The position numbers and the translations under genes are program-made. A stretch of DNA of 64,000 bases, from assembly GCF_000230835.1 (NCBI RefSeq), contig NZ_CM001240.1, forward strand, positions 4,862,779-4,926,778, written 5' to 3'. Source of the stretch: Clostridium sp. DL-VIII (GTDB lineage Bacteria > Bacillota > Clostridia > Clostridiales > Clostridiaceae). The notes below the pieces were generated by a model, which saw only the letters and a program-made list of their open reading frames with translations, was not told the origin of the DNA and ran no database searches. Position 1 is the stretch's first letter, and the number at the start of each line of letters is the position of its first letter. This document shows positions 25,011 through 35,224 of the stretch, piece after piece.

Positions 25011-25994
25011 TTACCACCAAGCCTTTAACGGTTTATATTCTTCATTCTCAATAGCCATTTTTATTATTTTATAACATTCCAATTTAATAAGGTTTCTATA
25101 AGATACATTTCTATGGAGACTTCTATGTTTTACTGATGTAGATAATTTATTTTCAAATTCTCTGATAAACTTTTTCTTTCCATTTTCATTTAATAAGCAG
25201 ATTTCATTTTCTACTTGGAAATCATTTTTCTTAATCATATTTCTATTTACCATTGTGAAAATAACACTATCTACTATGAGTGGCTTAAATATTTCTGAAA
25301 TATCTAAACTTAAAGAGAAACGTTTTGTTGAAGGTTCATGAAGGTAACTAATAGTTGGATCTAACTGAGTTTTGTAAATTTCCCCCAATACAGTTGTATA
25401 CATCAAACTATTTCCAAAAGAAATAAGTGCATTTATTGGATCTTTTGGCGGCCTTTTTTCTCTTTTCTCCATGTAAAAATCTTCTTTTATGAAAGTATTG
25501 AATGCTTCATAATATGCCTTTCTAGCTCGACCTTCTGCTCCCATCACTTCTTGAATACTTTTTGAATCATTCATGATTTTTCTTTCATTTTCTATTTTCT
25601 CAATATATTTTTCTGTAGTAACCTTATGTCTCCGTAAATTCCTCAGCATATGATGATTTGCTGAGTCTATAAATGTCTTTGCTAATTTTAATCTTAGTGG
25701 ATATTCTAGATAAAGTCTCGATTGATTTACTACAACTAATCCTGATACATTTTTCTTTTTAGAATAATATGTTCCACTATAGAAACCATAATAATTATAA
25801 ATATTAATTAAAATACTATACTTTGAAATGTAATTTAAAAACTTCGTATTCAAATCCACTTCTCCAAACAAGTGAATTCTTTCTACTTCTTCTATAGGAA
25901 TTGCTTTTTGTTTCTCTTCCGAATCTGTAAAGTAAATGGTATTTTCCTTCCTCTTAATTCTTCCATTACTAAAAATATAATAATCTCTTCCCAT
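25011..25994 (-). CDS. cas1: CRISPR-associated integrase Cas1
   Basis: 327 residues, type I-B Cas1. The N-terminal beta domain (YYIFSNGRIKRKENTIYF) is followed by the helical catalytic domain with the metal ligands Glu154 (MGAEGRARKAYY), His219 (SYLHEPSTKRFSLSL) and Asp231/Glu234 (DISEIFKPLIVD). It inserts new spacers at the leader end. It lies 3 bases after cas4 and one base before cas2, so the adaptation genes are tightly co-transcribed. Ribosome binding site GGGAGGAGG. Confidence 0.97.
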   Translation of the reverse strand: MGRDYYIFSNGRIKRKENTIYFTDSEEKQKAIPIEEVERIHLFGEVDLNTKFLNYISKYSILINIYNYYGFYSGTYYSKKKNVSGLVVVNQSRLYLEYPLRLKLAKTFIDSANHHMLRNLRRHKVTTEKYIEKIENERKIMNDSKSIQEVMGAEGRARKAYYEAFNTFIKEDFYMEKREKRPPKDPINALISFGNSLMYTTVLGEIYKTQLDPTISYLHEPSTKRFSLSLDISEIFKPLIVDSVIFTMVNRNMIKKNDFQVENEICLLNENGKKKFIREFENKLSTSVKHRSLHRNVSYRNLIKLECYKIIKMAIENEEYKPLKAWW

Positions 25995-25997
25995 AAT

Positions 25998-26516
25998 TTA
26001 ATCCTCCTCCCTAACAAAGCAATATTCATAATATGCACACTTAATACAATGAGGATATTCTTCTACTTTAGGTGGATATTGCTCCTGTAAAAGTTCACTT
26101 ATTCCTAATAATGCATCTTCTACTAAAGCTTTATTTTCCTCTGTCAATATTACTTCCTCAACCTGCTTTTCCTTTACATAATTTAGACTCCCTTTTCTCT
26201 CTATACCAATCTGCTTCAAATAATATAAATAGTAAAGCAACTGCATTTTATCGGCCTGCTTCATTCTGCTGGTTATTTTAACTTCTTTTACATAATTATC
26301 ATCAATAATATCTAAGCGTATTAAATTATCTATCAAAAGCTCTTTTGTTTTAGACTTTTTATACGATTCTTGATGCACCACTGTTCCCTGCATAACTCTA
26401 TCATTAGCGGCTTCCATAGAAATTCCTTTATCAAAAAGCCATAATTTTCTTTTGCATATAAAATAATAATCTACCTTAAGTCCACTAATTTTTAGATTTT
26501 CAAAATCAATATTCAA
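25998..26516 (-). CDS. cas4: CRISPR-associated exonuclease Cas4
   Basis: 172 residues, RecB-like nuclease with an iron-sulphur cluster. Cys21 (FICKRKLWLF) and Cys157, Cys160, Cys166 (CIKCAYYEYC) are the four cluster ligands. The nuclease core includes the conserved Gln-x-x-x-Y of KMQLLYYLYYLKQIG and His in GTVVHQESY. Cas4 trims prespacers and selects PAM-bearing ends together with Cas1-Cas2. Standard length for type I-B. Confidence 0.95.
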   Translation of the reverse strand: MNIDFENLKISGLKVDYYFICKRKLWLFDKGISMEAANDRVMQGTVVHQESYKKSKTKELLIDNLIRLDIIDDNYVKEVKITSRMKQADKMQLLYYLYYLKQIGIERKGSLNYVKEKQVEEVILTEENKALVEDALLGISELLQEQYPPKVEEYPHCIKCAYYEYCFVREED

Positions 26517-26642
26517 TATATCACCTTCTAAGAATTAAGTATTCGAAAACTTAGCATCTTTGACTTTAATAGGTTTTACTCTTAATATCTGCATCACTTT
26601 TTTAACATATAGAATTATTACTGCTTACTGTTATAAATTTAA

Positions 26643-28862
26643 CTAAAAAATATTATCATATAGCTCTCCAAGGCATAGCCCTTCTTCATTCGTATACTTA
26701 GCATTAATTAAAAGAATGTTATCAATATTAACTATAGTATCTACTCTAAGTTCCTTATTTAACTTAGTAAATTTTTTTAATTTCTGTTTTGGAATACTTA
26801 TAGTAAGATTATTAATTTCTCTAAATAACTTATGCCTGTCTTCACTTTTACTTTCAATAATTTCATCAAATAGATTTATATTACTGCTATATATTTCATT
26901 AGGAATTACTCTTACTGAATCTATGTCTCGTAGCACTTGCTGAGCTTCTCTACTTGTATTTTCATATGGAATTATGTTTTCCAATACATTACATGCCTCA
27001 ATAAATTTCTTCAAGAATTTTGTTCCTTTTAACAGTTCTTTTGAATATAATTTATCTACTAAATCTACCTTAACTGCTTCTTTTAATATTTGATTATCAT
27101 AAGGAATTAATAATTCTATGCTTTTATTAAAAATTTCTTCATCATAAACACTTCCAATTCCAGAAGAATTTTTAGTATAAATAAATATATTAGGCTCTAT
27201 TCCTTGAAAAATTCTTTTTCTAAAGCATCTTCCATATCTTTGAAACTGGCTATCTAATGTGCTCATTTCACTTATTAAATAGTCAAAATCAACGTCTAAT
27301 GAAGCTTCTACTATTTGAGTAGTAATCCAAACTCCACATTCTTTATTTTCATTTTTTGTGAATTGCTTTATTTCCTCTTCTTTTCTACTTCTATCATTGT
27401 TATTAAATAGTGAATGTAATAAATTCACATTTAAGCCACTATCTTTTAAAGCTTTATAATATTCAATAGCTTTATCAACTGTGTTAACTATAATTAATAC
27501 TTTATTTTTTCTTCCAAATTTAAGAACCTTCTCAATGGAATTAATTATTTCATCATCCACCAATTTAATTTTATGCCTGTCATTATCTGATATAAATTTC
27601 TCTTCTTTAAAATTAATATTAAACTCTTTAAGCTTATCTTTGTAAATTCTAGGAAGGGTTGCAGTCATTATCATAAACTTTCCACCCATATCATTTAATT
27701 GCTTTATGGCATATAAAATAACTGCAGCTATTTCTGGTGAGTAAGCTTGAATTTCATCTATTACAACTTTAGAATATGCCAAAGTTGCAAGTACCTTTTC
27801 ATATCCTAAATATTTAAAAGGATACTTAAAGATTTGATCTATCGTTGAAAAACTTAATTTTTTACTTAAAAGTGATGCCTCTTCATATGTTTTATAAGCT
27901 TCCTCATCTTCCTGTTTTTCCATGTATTCCAAAGCACTTGAATGAAGTAACCCTACACTATTATAACCAATGTCATCTTTTACTCTTGAATATAAAGCAT
28001 TTAAGCTAACTCTTAATGGCAAAGTAAAAAAGCTTTTTTTATCATCTATCCATAGCAAAGCACTTTCTGTTTTACCTATACCTGTTGAAGCTGTAATTAA
28101 TAAATTATCTTCCCTATGCTCCATTGCAAATTTCTGTGGCTCTCTAAGATCCCAATGATTTTTATTAAAGAAATCTTCTGTACACTCACCAACAGTTTTT
28201 TTTAACTTTTCCTCAACATCGACATGAGCTGAAGCTGAATGATCCAATCTATGAAGCATTCCTTTAAGCATAATATAAAATCTATAATTTTCATCCTTAT
28301 CTTTAATTCTTCTTATATTTTCTATTTTTGCTGCATAGCCTGCAAATACCTTGTTAACACCATTCTCCATATGCTTGTTTATTCCATCCAGTTCTTTATT
28401 CAAGGTATCTTTAATATATTCTTTTATCTCACTTGGATCTGGTATGCTTTTTCTCTCATGGTGATATGCTATAGCTTGATATATACTATTTCTTAATCTT
28501 TCATCGTTAATTTCCCTTAATTTTTCAATAGGAAGAAAAGCTGGTGACAGATAATTATGCGGAATTTCTTCATGTTCATCACATGGAATTTCATTAAAAT
28601 CTCCACTTTTTTGCTCAACCTCTTTCATTTCTCTTATCTTTTTTCTAAGCTTATTTTGAAACTGTACATTACATTTACCATAATCATGATATTCACAACA
28701 AAACTCTAACAACTTCCAAAAATACTCTGGTTCTATAAAATTTTTAATTATATTATTGATTTCAATTTCATATACACCTTTTAGGTTTTTACATTCTTTT
28801 AAAACATTGTCTGTATGCTCTCTTATAGTTTCGATAGGTTTTGTTTTTGCATAATATATCAT
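26643..28862 (-). CDS. cas3: CRISPR-associated helicase-nuclease Cas3
   Basis: 739 residues. The N-terminal HD nuclease has CCEYHDYGKCNVQFQN (His59-Asp60) and the second His pair AYHHERKS. The superfamily 2 helicase follows with Walker A ASTGIGKT (258-265), the DExH-type box VIDEIQAYSP (Asp369-Glu370), motif III MTATLP and the arginine motif FQRYGRCFRKR. Cas3 unwinds and shreds target DNA after recruitment by Cascade. It lies between cas5 and cas4 with gaps of 137 and 126 bases. All catalytic motifs look intact. Confidence 0.96.
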   Translation of the reverse strand: MIYYAKTKPIETIREHTDNVLKECKNLKGVYEIEINNIIKNFIEPEYFWKLLEFCCEYHDYGKCNVQFQNKLRKKIREMKEVEQKSGDFNEIPCDEHEEIPHNYLSPAFLPIEKLREINDERLRNSIYQAIAYHHERKSIPDPSEIKEYIKDTLNKELDGINKHMENGVNKVFAGYAAKIENIRRIKDKDENYRFYIMLKGMLHRLDHSASAHVDVEEKLKKTVGECTEDFFNKNHWDLREPQKFAMEHREDNLLITASTGIGKTESALLWIDDKKSFFTLPLRVSLNALYSRVKDDIGYNSVGLLHSSALEYMEKQEDEEAYKTYEEASLLSKKLSFSTIDQIFKYPFKYLGYEKVLATLAYSKVVIDEIQAYSPEIAAVILYAIKQLNDMGGKFMIMTATLPRIYKDKLKEFNINFKEEKFISDNDRHKIKLVDDEIINSIEKVLKFGRKNKVLIIVNTVDKAIEYYKALKDSGLNVNLLHSLFNNNDRSRKEEEIKQFTKNENKECGVWITTQIVEASLDVDFDYLISEMSTLDSQFQRYGRCFRKRIFQGIEPNIFIYTKNSSGIGSVYDEEIFNKSIELLIPYDNQILKEAVKVDLVDKLYSKELLKGTKFLKKFIEACNVLENIIPYENTSREAQQVLRDIDSVRVIPNEIYSSNINLFDEIIESKSEDRHKLFREINNLTISIPKQKLKKFTKLNKELRVDTIVNIDNILLINAKYTNEEGLCLGELYDNIF

Positions 28863-28999
28863 TTTTTCACCGTACCTCTCATTTTATTTCTATTAATAGG
28901 TATAGGAATTAACAGGGTCATGATATAAATCACACTAACATGATGTCCTGCTATTTTGAAATATGCCTAAATATTATATTGCATTTAATCAATAATTTT

Positions 29000-29671
29000 T
29001 TAAGCTAAAAATGCAATATCTTTCTCTATAGAATCATTATCAATATAATATTCACCATTATCTAATAATTCATCATATTCAACATATTTAACTTTTACCT
29101 TTTCCCATTTCCTCAGAGCATTTACAACCTTATACACCTTATTAATTTTGTATGCGATACCTCTTAATGACGTTATATACTTATCAGGAACATATATGGA
29201 ATACTTTAATTTAATATCCTGCTCTTCATCAAATTCATCTTTCTTCTCTAATTTATTTAGTTCTACAAACTTAATATCATCCAGTCTTACTAAATCTTCA
29301 CGCCTTCCAAGAGTAAACGCTGTATCAGTAGTTTTAAAGCCTTCGTAGATCTTATTTAAGGTATCTTCATCTGAAGCCACATGAATTATTAAAGATACTC
29401 CATAAAGCATGTGAACATTTAAAGGCATAGAAGTTATATTATCTCCATTGTAAAACCTAGTTGTATTATATGTTGAAAAAATCCCTTCATATCTTCCCTG
29501 AACTGATATTTCCATTTGATGATATTCATCTTTTCCTGCACCTATAATGTTGTGTAACATTCCAATAACTGTTGAATATGGTGGCAATGGATAAGTCTCT
29601 GTAACTTTAAATGCATACGGTTTTTTATAGCAAACAGTTTCCTGGTATAATTTTAACTTTAAAGCCTTCAT
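29000..29671 (-). CDS. cas5: Cascade subunit Cas5 (type I-B)
   Basis: 223-residue RAMP protein. The N-terminus, LKLYQETVCYKKPYAFKVTE then TYPLPPYSTVIGMLHNIIGA, is typical of Cas5 of the I-B/Tneap group. Cas5 caps the 5' handle of the crRNA in the interference complex. The stop of cas7 lies 6 bases upstream of the start, so the two are translationally close. Confidence 0.93.
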   Translation of the reverse strand: MKALKLKLYQETVCYKKPYAFKVTETYPLPPYSTVIGMLHNIIGAGKDEYHQMEISVQGRYEGIFSTYNTTRFYNGDNITSMPLNVHMLYGVSLIIHVASDEDTLNKIYEGFKTTDTAFTLGRREDLVRLDDIKFVELNKLEKKDEFDEEQDIKLKYSIYVPDKYITSLRGIAYKINKVYKVVNALRKWEKVKVKYVEYDELLDNGEYYIDNDSIEKDIAFLA

Positions 29672-29677
29672 CTAAAA

Positions 29678-30586
29678 TCACACCCCATAGTAAGCAGTAA
29701 CTTTGTTCTTTAATTGTTTAAAGAATCCTTCTATATTAGAAATTTCCTCTTTAACTAATTTACATAATTCCTCTTCATTTTCAAAAACTCCTGAAACTAC
29801 TCCCATATTGGTATTTTCTTTAACATCGCAATCAAGTATACTCATACTTAAAGCATCTTCTAAAGGTTTAGTCTTTATATTAAACTTTCCTTTGTTCACT
29901 TCTAACCCGATTCTTCCCATAAAAAATGGATTAGCTATATCATATACTCCACCGATTATAAATAATGGAGATAAATTTTCTTGTCTTCCTCTAATATTTC
30001 TATTAAGAACTTTTATTAGATCTAATAATTGATTAACTCTTTTTGCTTTTTCATTCTTATCTAAATTTATATCTCCATCCACTCCAACTTTATCTAAATC
30101 AATAGTAAGCGTATAAGTATAATAACTTAAATGCTGCTCACTATTTGCTAAATTAGGATGCTCTCCAATTCTATCTGCGAAACCTTTGTTGCTTAAAAAA
30201 TCCATATCGCTTTTATATGGTTCTAAAGAAATAGCAGTCGATACTCTTGCTACAGCAGATCTAATTGCTGATCCACCTTTTTCATCGCCCTCTTTTTTTG
30301 CCGTCTTCATGTATCCAAACAAATCCATTTCCTCAGAATCTTTAATTGTGTATTCATTCTTAAATTGTATTGTTCCTTTGCTCTTATCTACTGTTTGTAA
30401 ATTCCATCCGAAAATATCCTTTCCCAGTCTTCTTATATCATAAGTTAACGCTTGTCTAGTTTCCAACGTATGAAGATTTCCGTTTCCTCTTGTTAACTTT
30501 TTCAATTCTGAAATATTTCCTATTCCTTCACCATAATTTAAACTTTGACCTTGAAATATAATACTGCATGTGATTGATTTACTCAT
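29678..30586 (-). CDS. cas7: Cascade backbone subunit Cas7 (Cst2/DevR type)
   Basis: 302 residues. LNYGEGIGNISELKKLTRGN, then LETRQALTYDIRRLG and SAIRSAVARVSTAISLEPYK are signatures of the DevR/Cst2 Cas7 group, whose subunits polymerise along the crRNA spacer. The ATG at 30586 (MSKSITC) lies 9 bases after AGAGGGGG and one base after the cas8b stop. An upstream in-frame ATG at 30613 lies inside cas8b and is not used. Confidence 0.95.
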   Translation of the reverse strand: MSKSITCSIIFQGQSLNYGEGIGNISELKKLTRGNGNLHTLETRQALTYDIRRLGKDIFGWNLQTVDKSKGTIQFKNEYTIKDSEEMDLFGYMKTAKKEGDEKGGSAIRSAVARVSTAISLEPYKSDMDFLSNKGFADRIGEHPNLANSEQHLSYYTYTLTIDLDKVGVDGDINLDKNEKAKRVNQLLDLIKVLNRNIRGRQENLSPLFIIGGVYDIANPFFMGRIGLEVNKGKFNIKTKPLEDALSMSILDCDVKENTNMGVVSGVFENEEELCKLVKEEISNIEGFFKQLKNKVTAYYGV

Positions 30587-30587
30587 A

Positions 30588-32393
30588 TTAGTTTTCCCCC
30601 TCTTTATTACCATTTTCTATCCCTTTGGAATTTAATCCAGCTATAAAGCTGTGAGCTATTTCTTCAAAATCTAATTTTGACTCTTTCATTACCTCTAAAA
30701 ATATCATTGGTATTTCTTTATCTACAGACATATATATTCTTATGATTGTATCCATAAAATCTTTTTTATTTTCTGCCTTAGCAGAATTCAATAATCTATA
30801 ACTTAATCCAGATATTTTGTTTTCACTGTTATTCAACCTATAAATCTTAGCTATGTCAGTGCCTTGGAAATATAAATAATTCAAATTTTTTTTAGCTAAT
30901 TCGTCCACCTTTTTACATCCTCCTTTATATTGTTTCAAGTAATTTCTTATCCTGATTATTCTTAAAATATCTCTATTAGCATATACTTCCTCATTAATCA
31001 AAGCTCTAAGTTCTAAATCTATAACATGTTTCAAATCTTTTCTTTGAACCATAAAATCAAAAATCTTCATCTTTTCTCTTTGATTTTTTATGTTATCTAG
31101 TTCCTCATAATTATTTCTTAAAAAGCTTGCTAAATATGTTGGTATATTGAAATAATTTAATTTAGAATTTCTTGATCTATAATCTGCATTAAATTCTACA
31201 TAAAGAATATTTTCAAGCTGCCAAGAACTTATTTTCTTATTTTGCTTTACACTATCTAAAATGAATTCTTCAAATGTTCCATCTTTATTAGTAACATTTC
31301 TAAAGTTATCATTTTCTTGTATTAGTTCTTTTAAATCACCATCTATGCTTACAAAACCATAGTATAACTTGTCATTATAATCATACTTATCATTTAGATA
31401 GCTTTTAAATATTCTAGTGCATCCAGCAGATGTGCAAAATAAAACTAATTTACATAATGGGCATATTGGATACCTGCTATCAAATTTCCAAAACAGATTC
31501 TTACTATTAGCATTACTTATTGCTAATGGAATGAAACTTCCATCAGTATAATCATCGCCAAATGAAAGATTTTCATCGCAAATTCTACATGTGTTATAAT
31601 TTTCTAATATAAAATTAACTGATTCTACTTTTCTCTTTTTTTCAAATAAGTTTTTATTAATTTGCGATAACAATTTATCAACCACATTGATTTTTTTGCT
31701 ATCAGATGTAGCTATTTTCTCATCAATATATTTTTTTAAACTTAATTCATTTTTCTCATTAATTACTTTTGCAAATTTATCTCCATCTAATACTGGTTTT
31801 ACATAATCATTAAAAAATATCTCTTTTTGCTCGATTATACTCTTGCTATTATTACAAACATTTAAAAAACTCACCTGACCAAAGAAACTTTGGTTCAAAG
31901 CTGATTTGAAATATGCTACAGTCATAGGATTGTTTAAATGCTCTAACTGAACAATATCTTCATATTTTTTAACTAATTCCTCTACTTCTGCTAACTGCTC
32001 AAACTTGATTTTTCCTAATTTAGAATGTATATCTTTACATCTATCAAGTTCAACAACTTGTAATTTCTCTATCTTCTTATTTCTGTCTCCTATGATTTTT
32101 CTAATATCGCTTAATCTATCTTTGAATTTCTCCTTATCTTTTGCGGCCCATACTAACTTATCTAGTTTCTCATTCATTGACTCTGAAACATTGTATTCAT
32201 TTATAAAATAGTTATAATAATAAGAAGGGAAATCTTCTAGGAGTTCTGAATCAAATTCTATAAAATCACCTGAAACCTTATAATTATATTTATCTATATT
32301 CAAACCATGGTACTCTCTGTTATATTTAATGATTCGGTTAAATCCCACAATTCCTAGCTTATAAAACCATTGTTCAGAATTATATATTTTCAA
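30588..32393 (-). CDS. cas8b: Cascade large subunit Cas8b (Cst1-like, zinc-finger)
   Basis: 601 residues, highly charged and poorly conserved as expected for large subunits. A zinc-binding centre with CRICDENL and ICPLCKLVLFC (about 270-320) is typical of the Cst1/Cas8b group in type I-B. Cas8b recognises the PAM and helps recruit Cas3. It starts with TTG: GGAGG lies 8 bases upstream and no ATG is better placed. Position between cas6 and cas7 supports the call. Confidence 0.92.
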   Translation of the reverse strand: MKIYNSEQWFYKLGIVGFNRIIKYNREYHGLNIDKYNYKVSGDFIEFDSELLEDFPSYYYNYFINEYNVSESMNEKLDKLVWAAKDKEKFKDRLSDIRKIIGDRNKKIEKLQVVELDRCKDIHSKLGKIKFEQLAEVEELVKKYEDIVQLEHLNNPMTVAYFKSALNQSFFGQVSFLNVCNNSKSIIEQKEIFFNDYVKPVLDGDKFAKVINEKNELSLKKYIDEKIATSDSKKINVVDKLLSQINKNLFEKKRKVESVNFILENYNTCRICDENLSFGDDYTDGSFIPLAISNANSKNLFWKFDSRYPICPLCKLVLFCTSAGCTRIFKSYLNDKYDYNDKLYYGFVSIDGDLKELIQENDNFRNVTNKDGTFEEFILDSVKQNKKISSWQLENILYVEFNADYRSRNSKLNYFNIPTYLASFLRNNYEELDNIKNQREKMKIFDFMVQRKDLKHVIDLELRALINEEVYANRDILRIIRIRNYLKQYKGGCKKVDELAKKNLNYLYFQGTDIAKIYRLNNSENKISGLSYRLLNSAKAENKKDFMDTIIRIYMSVDKEIPMIFLEVMKESKLDFEEIAHSFIAGLNSKGIENGNKEGEN

Positions 32394-32407
32394 TTTTCAC
32401 ACCTCCT

Positions 32408-33145
32408 TTACACTAAATCAAATAATCCGAAGCCTTCACTTCTTCTAAAGCCTAGGCCTAGCTGTTTCAATAGTTTTAAATCTTCTATGCTGCCTTCTAA
32501 CTTGAATGTACCTGCGTAGCCTTCTATATATAAAAATTCTTTATTATTTAGTAATTTAAAATCTGTTATTTTCTCTTTTGCAACTACTTTTTTCATTTTT
32601 ACAGGTGTAAATTTCAGCTCTTCTTCTAATCCTCTTCCGCTATAAGTCTCTATGGCAATATTAGCTATATAATTTAATTCAGCATTAAATTTATTTATTT
32701 CATCAATAGTTACAGTTTTATTGTCATTAGTTCTAATATATATTGGTGAAAGAGTTCTACATAAAATTTCATCTTCATTAATAGTTTTTTCTTTTTCTAA
32801 AAGTACTTTCTGAATATTTATTTTGTATTCCTTATAATCATATACTCTTAACCTTAATAAACCATTGTAAAGAATTATTCCAAAATTATAATCTGGAGTC
32901 GATATTATTATTGAGCCTTGTCCATTTAGATTCACCTCTCCTTTATCAATTTTGTAATCTTTAAAGAATACTGAAAAGGTAAATGGTTTTATTCTCTTAT
33001 TTTTCTTTTCCTCATAGTAATACATATTTTTGAAATATTCTTCATCCGATATTTCTAGTGATTTCTTTATAACACTAGAAATCATCATTCTATAACTCAA
33101 AGGAAATTTATTTTGTTCAGCCTTAAAATTCACTTTAATTCTCAT
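32408..33145 (-). CDS. cas6: crRNA-processing endoribonuclease Cas6
   Basis: 245-residue RAMP protein. The N-terminus MRIKVNFKAEQNKFPLSYR is the first ferredoxin-like strand, and the C-terminal glycine-rich loop LGLGFRRSEGFGLFDL is the hallmark of Cas6. It cuts pre-crRNA within the repeats to leave the 8-base 5' handle. First cas gene of the operon, ribosome binding site GGAGGTG. The 93-base gap to the WYL regulator gene may hold an additional promoter. Confidence 0.95.
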   Translation of the reverse strand: MRIKVNFKAEQNKFPLSYRMMISSVIKKSLEISDEEYFKNMYYYEEKKNKRIKPFTFSVFFKDYKIDKGEVNLNGQGSIIISTPDYNFGIILYNGLLRLRVYDYKEYKINIQKVLLEKEKTINEDEILCRTLSPIYIRTNDNKTVTIDEINKFNAELNYIANIAIETYSGRGLEEELKFTPVKMKKVVAKEKITDFKLLNNKEFLYIEGYAGTFKLEGSIEDLKLLKQLGLGFRRSEGFGLFDLV

Positions 33146-33238
33146 TTAGATTTCACCTCCATTCAAATTTTTTGTTTCATCTTTTAACAGCATGTTATCA
33201 CCTTTTCTGTACATATATTGTATAGGTTATAATTTTAT

Positions 33239-34189
33239 TTAAATATTTTTTACCATCTCTTCTAAATTTTTATGCATTTCAGATTTTAATTCTTCTGGTT
33301 CAATCACCTTAACGCAGGTTCCCATACTAAGTATCCATGATATTATTTCTGGTCCACCTGTCATTGATGCTTTAAATATAATTCTATCTTGAAATGTTAC
33401 ATCATCTATTTCTTGATTTTCAACCCATATTCTTTCTTTAATTATGTTAGCCATTGGATATTTAATCTCCAATTTCAAGTTATACTTTTTCCCTCCAAAA
33501 ATGCCAATACTATTTTTCTTATAATCTTCTAATAGTCTTTTTACATCAATAATCTTTTCAAATTTTATTGATGTTATTTTATACTCTGCAATTCTTCTAA
33601 TCTTAAAAAATCGTATTTGGTTACGCAACAAACAAAAAGCCACTAAATATTTTTCTCCTTTATATGTAATAAACTGGTACGGTTGTACTCTTCTTTCTGT
33701 GATTTTTCCTTCATTATCTTTATAATCTATTATAATCTCTTGACTGCTTAGTATATTTTTATAAATATCTTCAAATACTTTTTGCAGATTTGTTTTCATA
33801 TTTCGAACTCTGGAATAAGGAATTATTTGTTCACAAGACTCTTCATTACTTTCATTATTAAGAATTGTATAATTTATTTTTTCTATTGCTTTAAGTAGTT
33901 GTGGATTGTTTTCAATATAATCTGCATCTAAAGATGAGATTGCTTCTTTTAACAAGATTACTTCTTTTTCAGTTAATACTTCCTTAAATGGAAAATAATC
34001 CGCATTCAATTTGTATCCACCGTTTTTTCCGGATATTGATTCTATGTCAAAAAATTCATCCAAATTCTCTTTGTATCTCCGCACCTGCTTCTCATCTATT
34101 TCTAGCCTATTAGCAATATCTTTAGCTTTAATGACTCCTCCTGACTTCAACATAAATAACATTTTTAACGTATTATTTAAATTCCCCAT
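33239..34189 (-). CDS. WYL-domain regulator adjacent to the cas operon
   Basis: 316 residues. The N-terminal helix-turn-helix is IKAKDIANRLEIDEKQVRRY (about 19-38), followed by a wing with SGKNGGYKL. The WYL region includes YQFITYKGEKYLVAFCLLRN and RFFKIRRI, then a WCX-type tail VKVIEPEELKSEMHKNLEEM. WYL proteins next to CRISPR loci are known to repress or activate them, probably by sensing nucleic acid or nucleotide ligands. It lies just upstream of cas6 on the same strand, so it is likely the dedicated regulator and may be co-transcribed. Confidence 0.9.
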   Translation of the reverse strand: MGNLNNTLKMLFMLKSGGVIKAKDIANRLEIDEKQVRRYKENLDEFFDIESISGKNGGYKLNADYFPFKEVLTEKEVILLKEAISSLDADYIENNPQLLKAIEKINYTILNNESNEESCEQIIPYSRVRNMKTNLQKVFEDIYKNILSSQEIIIDYKDNEGKITERRVQPYQFITYKGEKYLVAFCLLRNQIRFFKIRRIAEYKITSIKFEKIIDVKRLLEDYKKNSIGIFGGKKYNLKLEIKYPMANIIKERIWVENQEIDDVTFQDRIIFKASMTGGPEIISWILSMGTCVKVIEPEELKSEMHKNLEEMVKNI

Positions 34190-34424
34190 ATTATCCCTCC
34201 ATTTTATGTTACCATAATTATACGTTTTTCCCTATATATAAGTACAGTTCAAATTTATTTTTTATTATTCGAATCTTTTCTTGTACAATAATAAAATTTT
34301 CCATAAATATTACTCGCATTTACTTTTTATATAGATAAGAAATTTTTAAAGTTAACTTATATATAAAACAATTATCTATTTTTGCTAAACCTATATATAT
34401 CTATAATATCATCAATAATATTGA

Positions 34425-34584
34425 TCTAAAAATATCCAAGAGCACTAATACTAGTTCTATTAATGGTATGAAATATTCTGAACTAAATACGGATTGCATT
34501 AAAGAAGCTGCTACTGATAAAATTGACACTGCAACTCAAAGCATTGGCCAAAAGAATTTAGGATTTAGAAACCAATATATATAA
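34425..34584 (+). pseudogene. Fragment of a phage replisome-organizer-like gene
   Basis: The plus-strand frame ISKSTNTSSINGMKYSELN, TDCIKEAATDKIDTATQSIG, QKNLGF matches the low-complexity tail of the gene at 47704-48570 (NTSNIDAIKSVKNTNCIEEA, ASDKLDTTAQKTDQKNL), with DNA identity clearly visible. There is no start or N-terminal domain; it ends at a TAA at 34582-34584. It is the only recognisable content of the 34190-34697 gap, apart from the promoter of the downstream deacylase. Confidence 0.7.
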
Positions 34585-34697
34585 TTTTATAAAATATGTT
34601 ATAATAAGCATTATAAGGATATTAGTGTGCTTTACTAACTTTAGCACTCGCATGAATAAAAATTTCAATTACAATATAAAAAACAGGAGGAATTATT

Positions 34698-35168
34698 ATG
34701 TCACTTGAATCGGTAAAAAATTACTTTAAAAAGTGGAACATGGAAGATAGAATACTGGAACTTCCTATATCTAGTGCAACTGTGGAAGAAGCAGCAACAG
34801 CTATTAATTGTGAAGAGAAAGAAATTGCAAAAACAATGTCGTTTAAAATTAATGATAAGGCAATTTTAATTGTGATGGCTGGAGATGCAAAAATTGATAA
34901 TTCTAAGTACAAAGCGCAGTATCATACAAAAGCAGTAATGCTAAAAGGTGATGAAGTGGAGCAAATAACAGGGCATCCTGTTGGAGGTGTATGTCCCTTT
35001 GGAATTAGATCTGACATTGAAGTATATTTAGATGAATCACTAAAAAGATTTTTAAAAATATATCCTGCATGCGGCAGCAGAAATAGTGCAATAGAACTTT
35101 CTCTCGAGGAATTAGAAAAATATTCTAATTATAAAGAATGGATTGATGTTTGCAAAGGTTGGAATTAA
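34698..35168 (+). CDS. YbaK/EbsC-family aminoacyl-tRNA deacylase
   Basis: 156-residue trans-editing protein. The N-terminal ILELPISSATVEEAATAINC is followed by EIAKTMSFKINDKAILIVMA, with the conserved catalytic Lys of the YbaK/ProX fold. Next come GDEVEQITGHPVGGVCPFGI, the GHP.GG.CPFG loop that binds the aminoacyl end, and YPACGSRNSAIELSLEEL. Relatives hydrolyse mischarged Cys- or Ala-tRNAPro. Standard length, monocistronic, ribosome binding site CAGGAGG. Confidence 0.92.
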   Translation: MSLESVKNYFKKWNMEDRILELPISSATVEEAATAINCEEKEIAKTMSFKINDKAILIVMAGDAKIDNSKYKAQYHTKAVMLKGDEVEQITGHPVGGVCPFGIRSDIEVYLDESLKRFLKIYPACGSRNSAIELSLEELEKYSNYKEWIDVCKGWN

Positions 35169-35224
35169 CAGTATGAGTATATAAAAAATACACTGCCCTC
35201 TTGTTAATCCGTATTTTCTTATAC

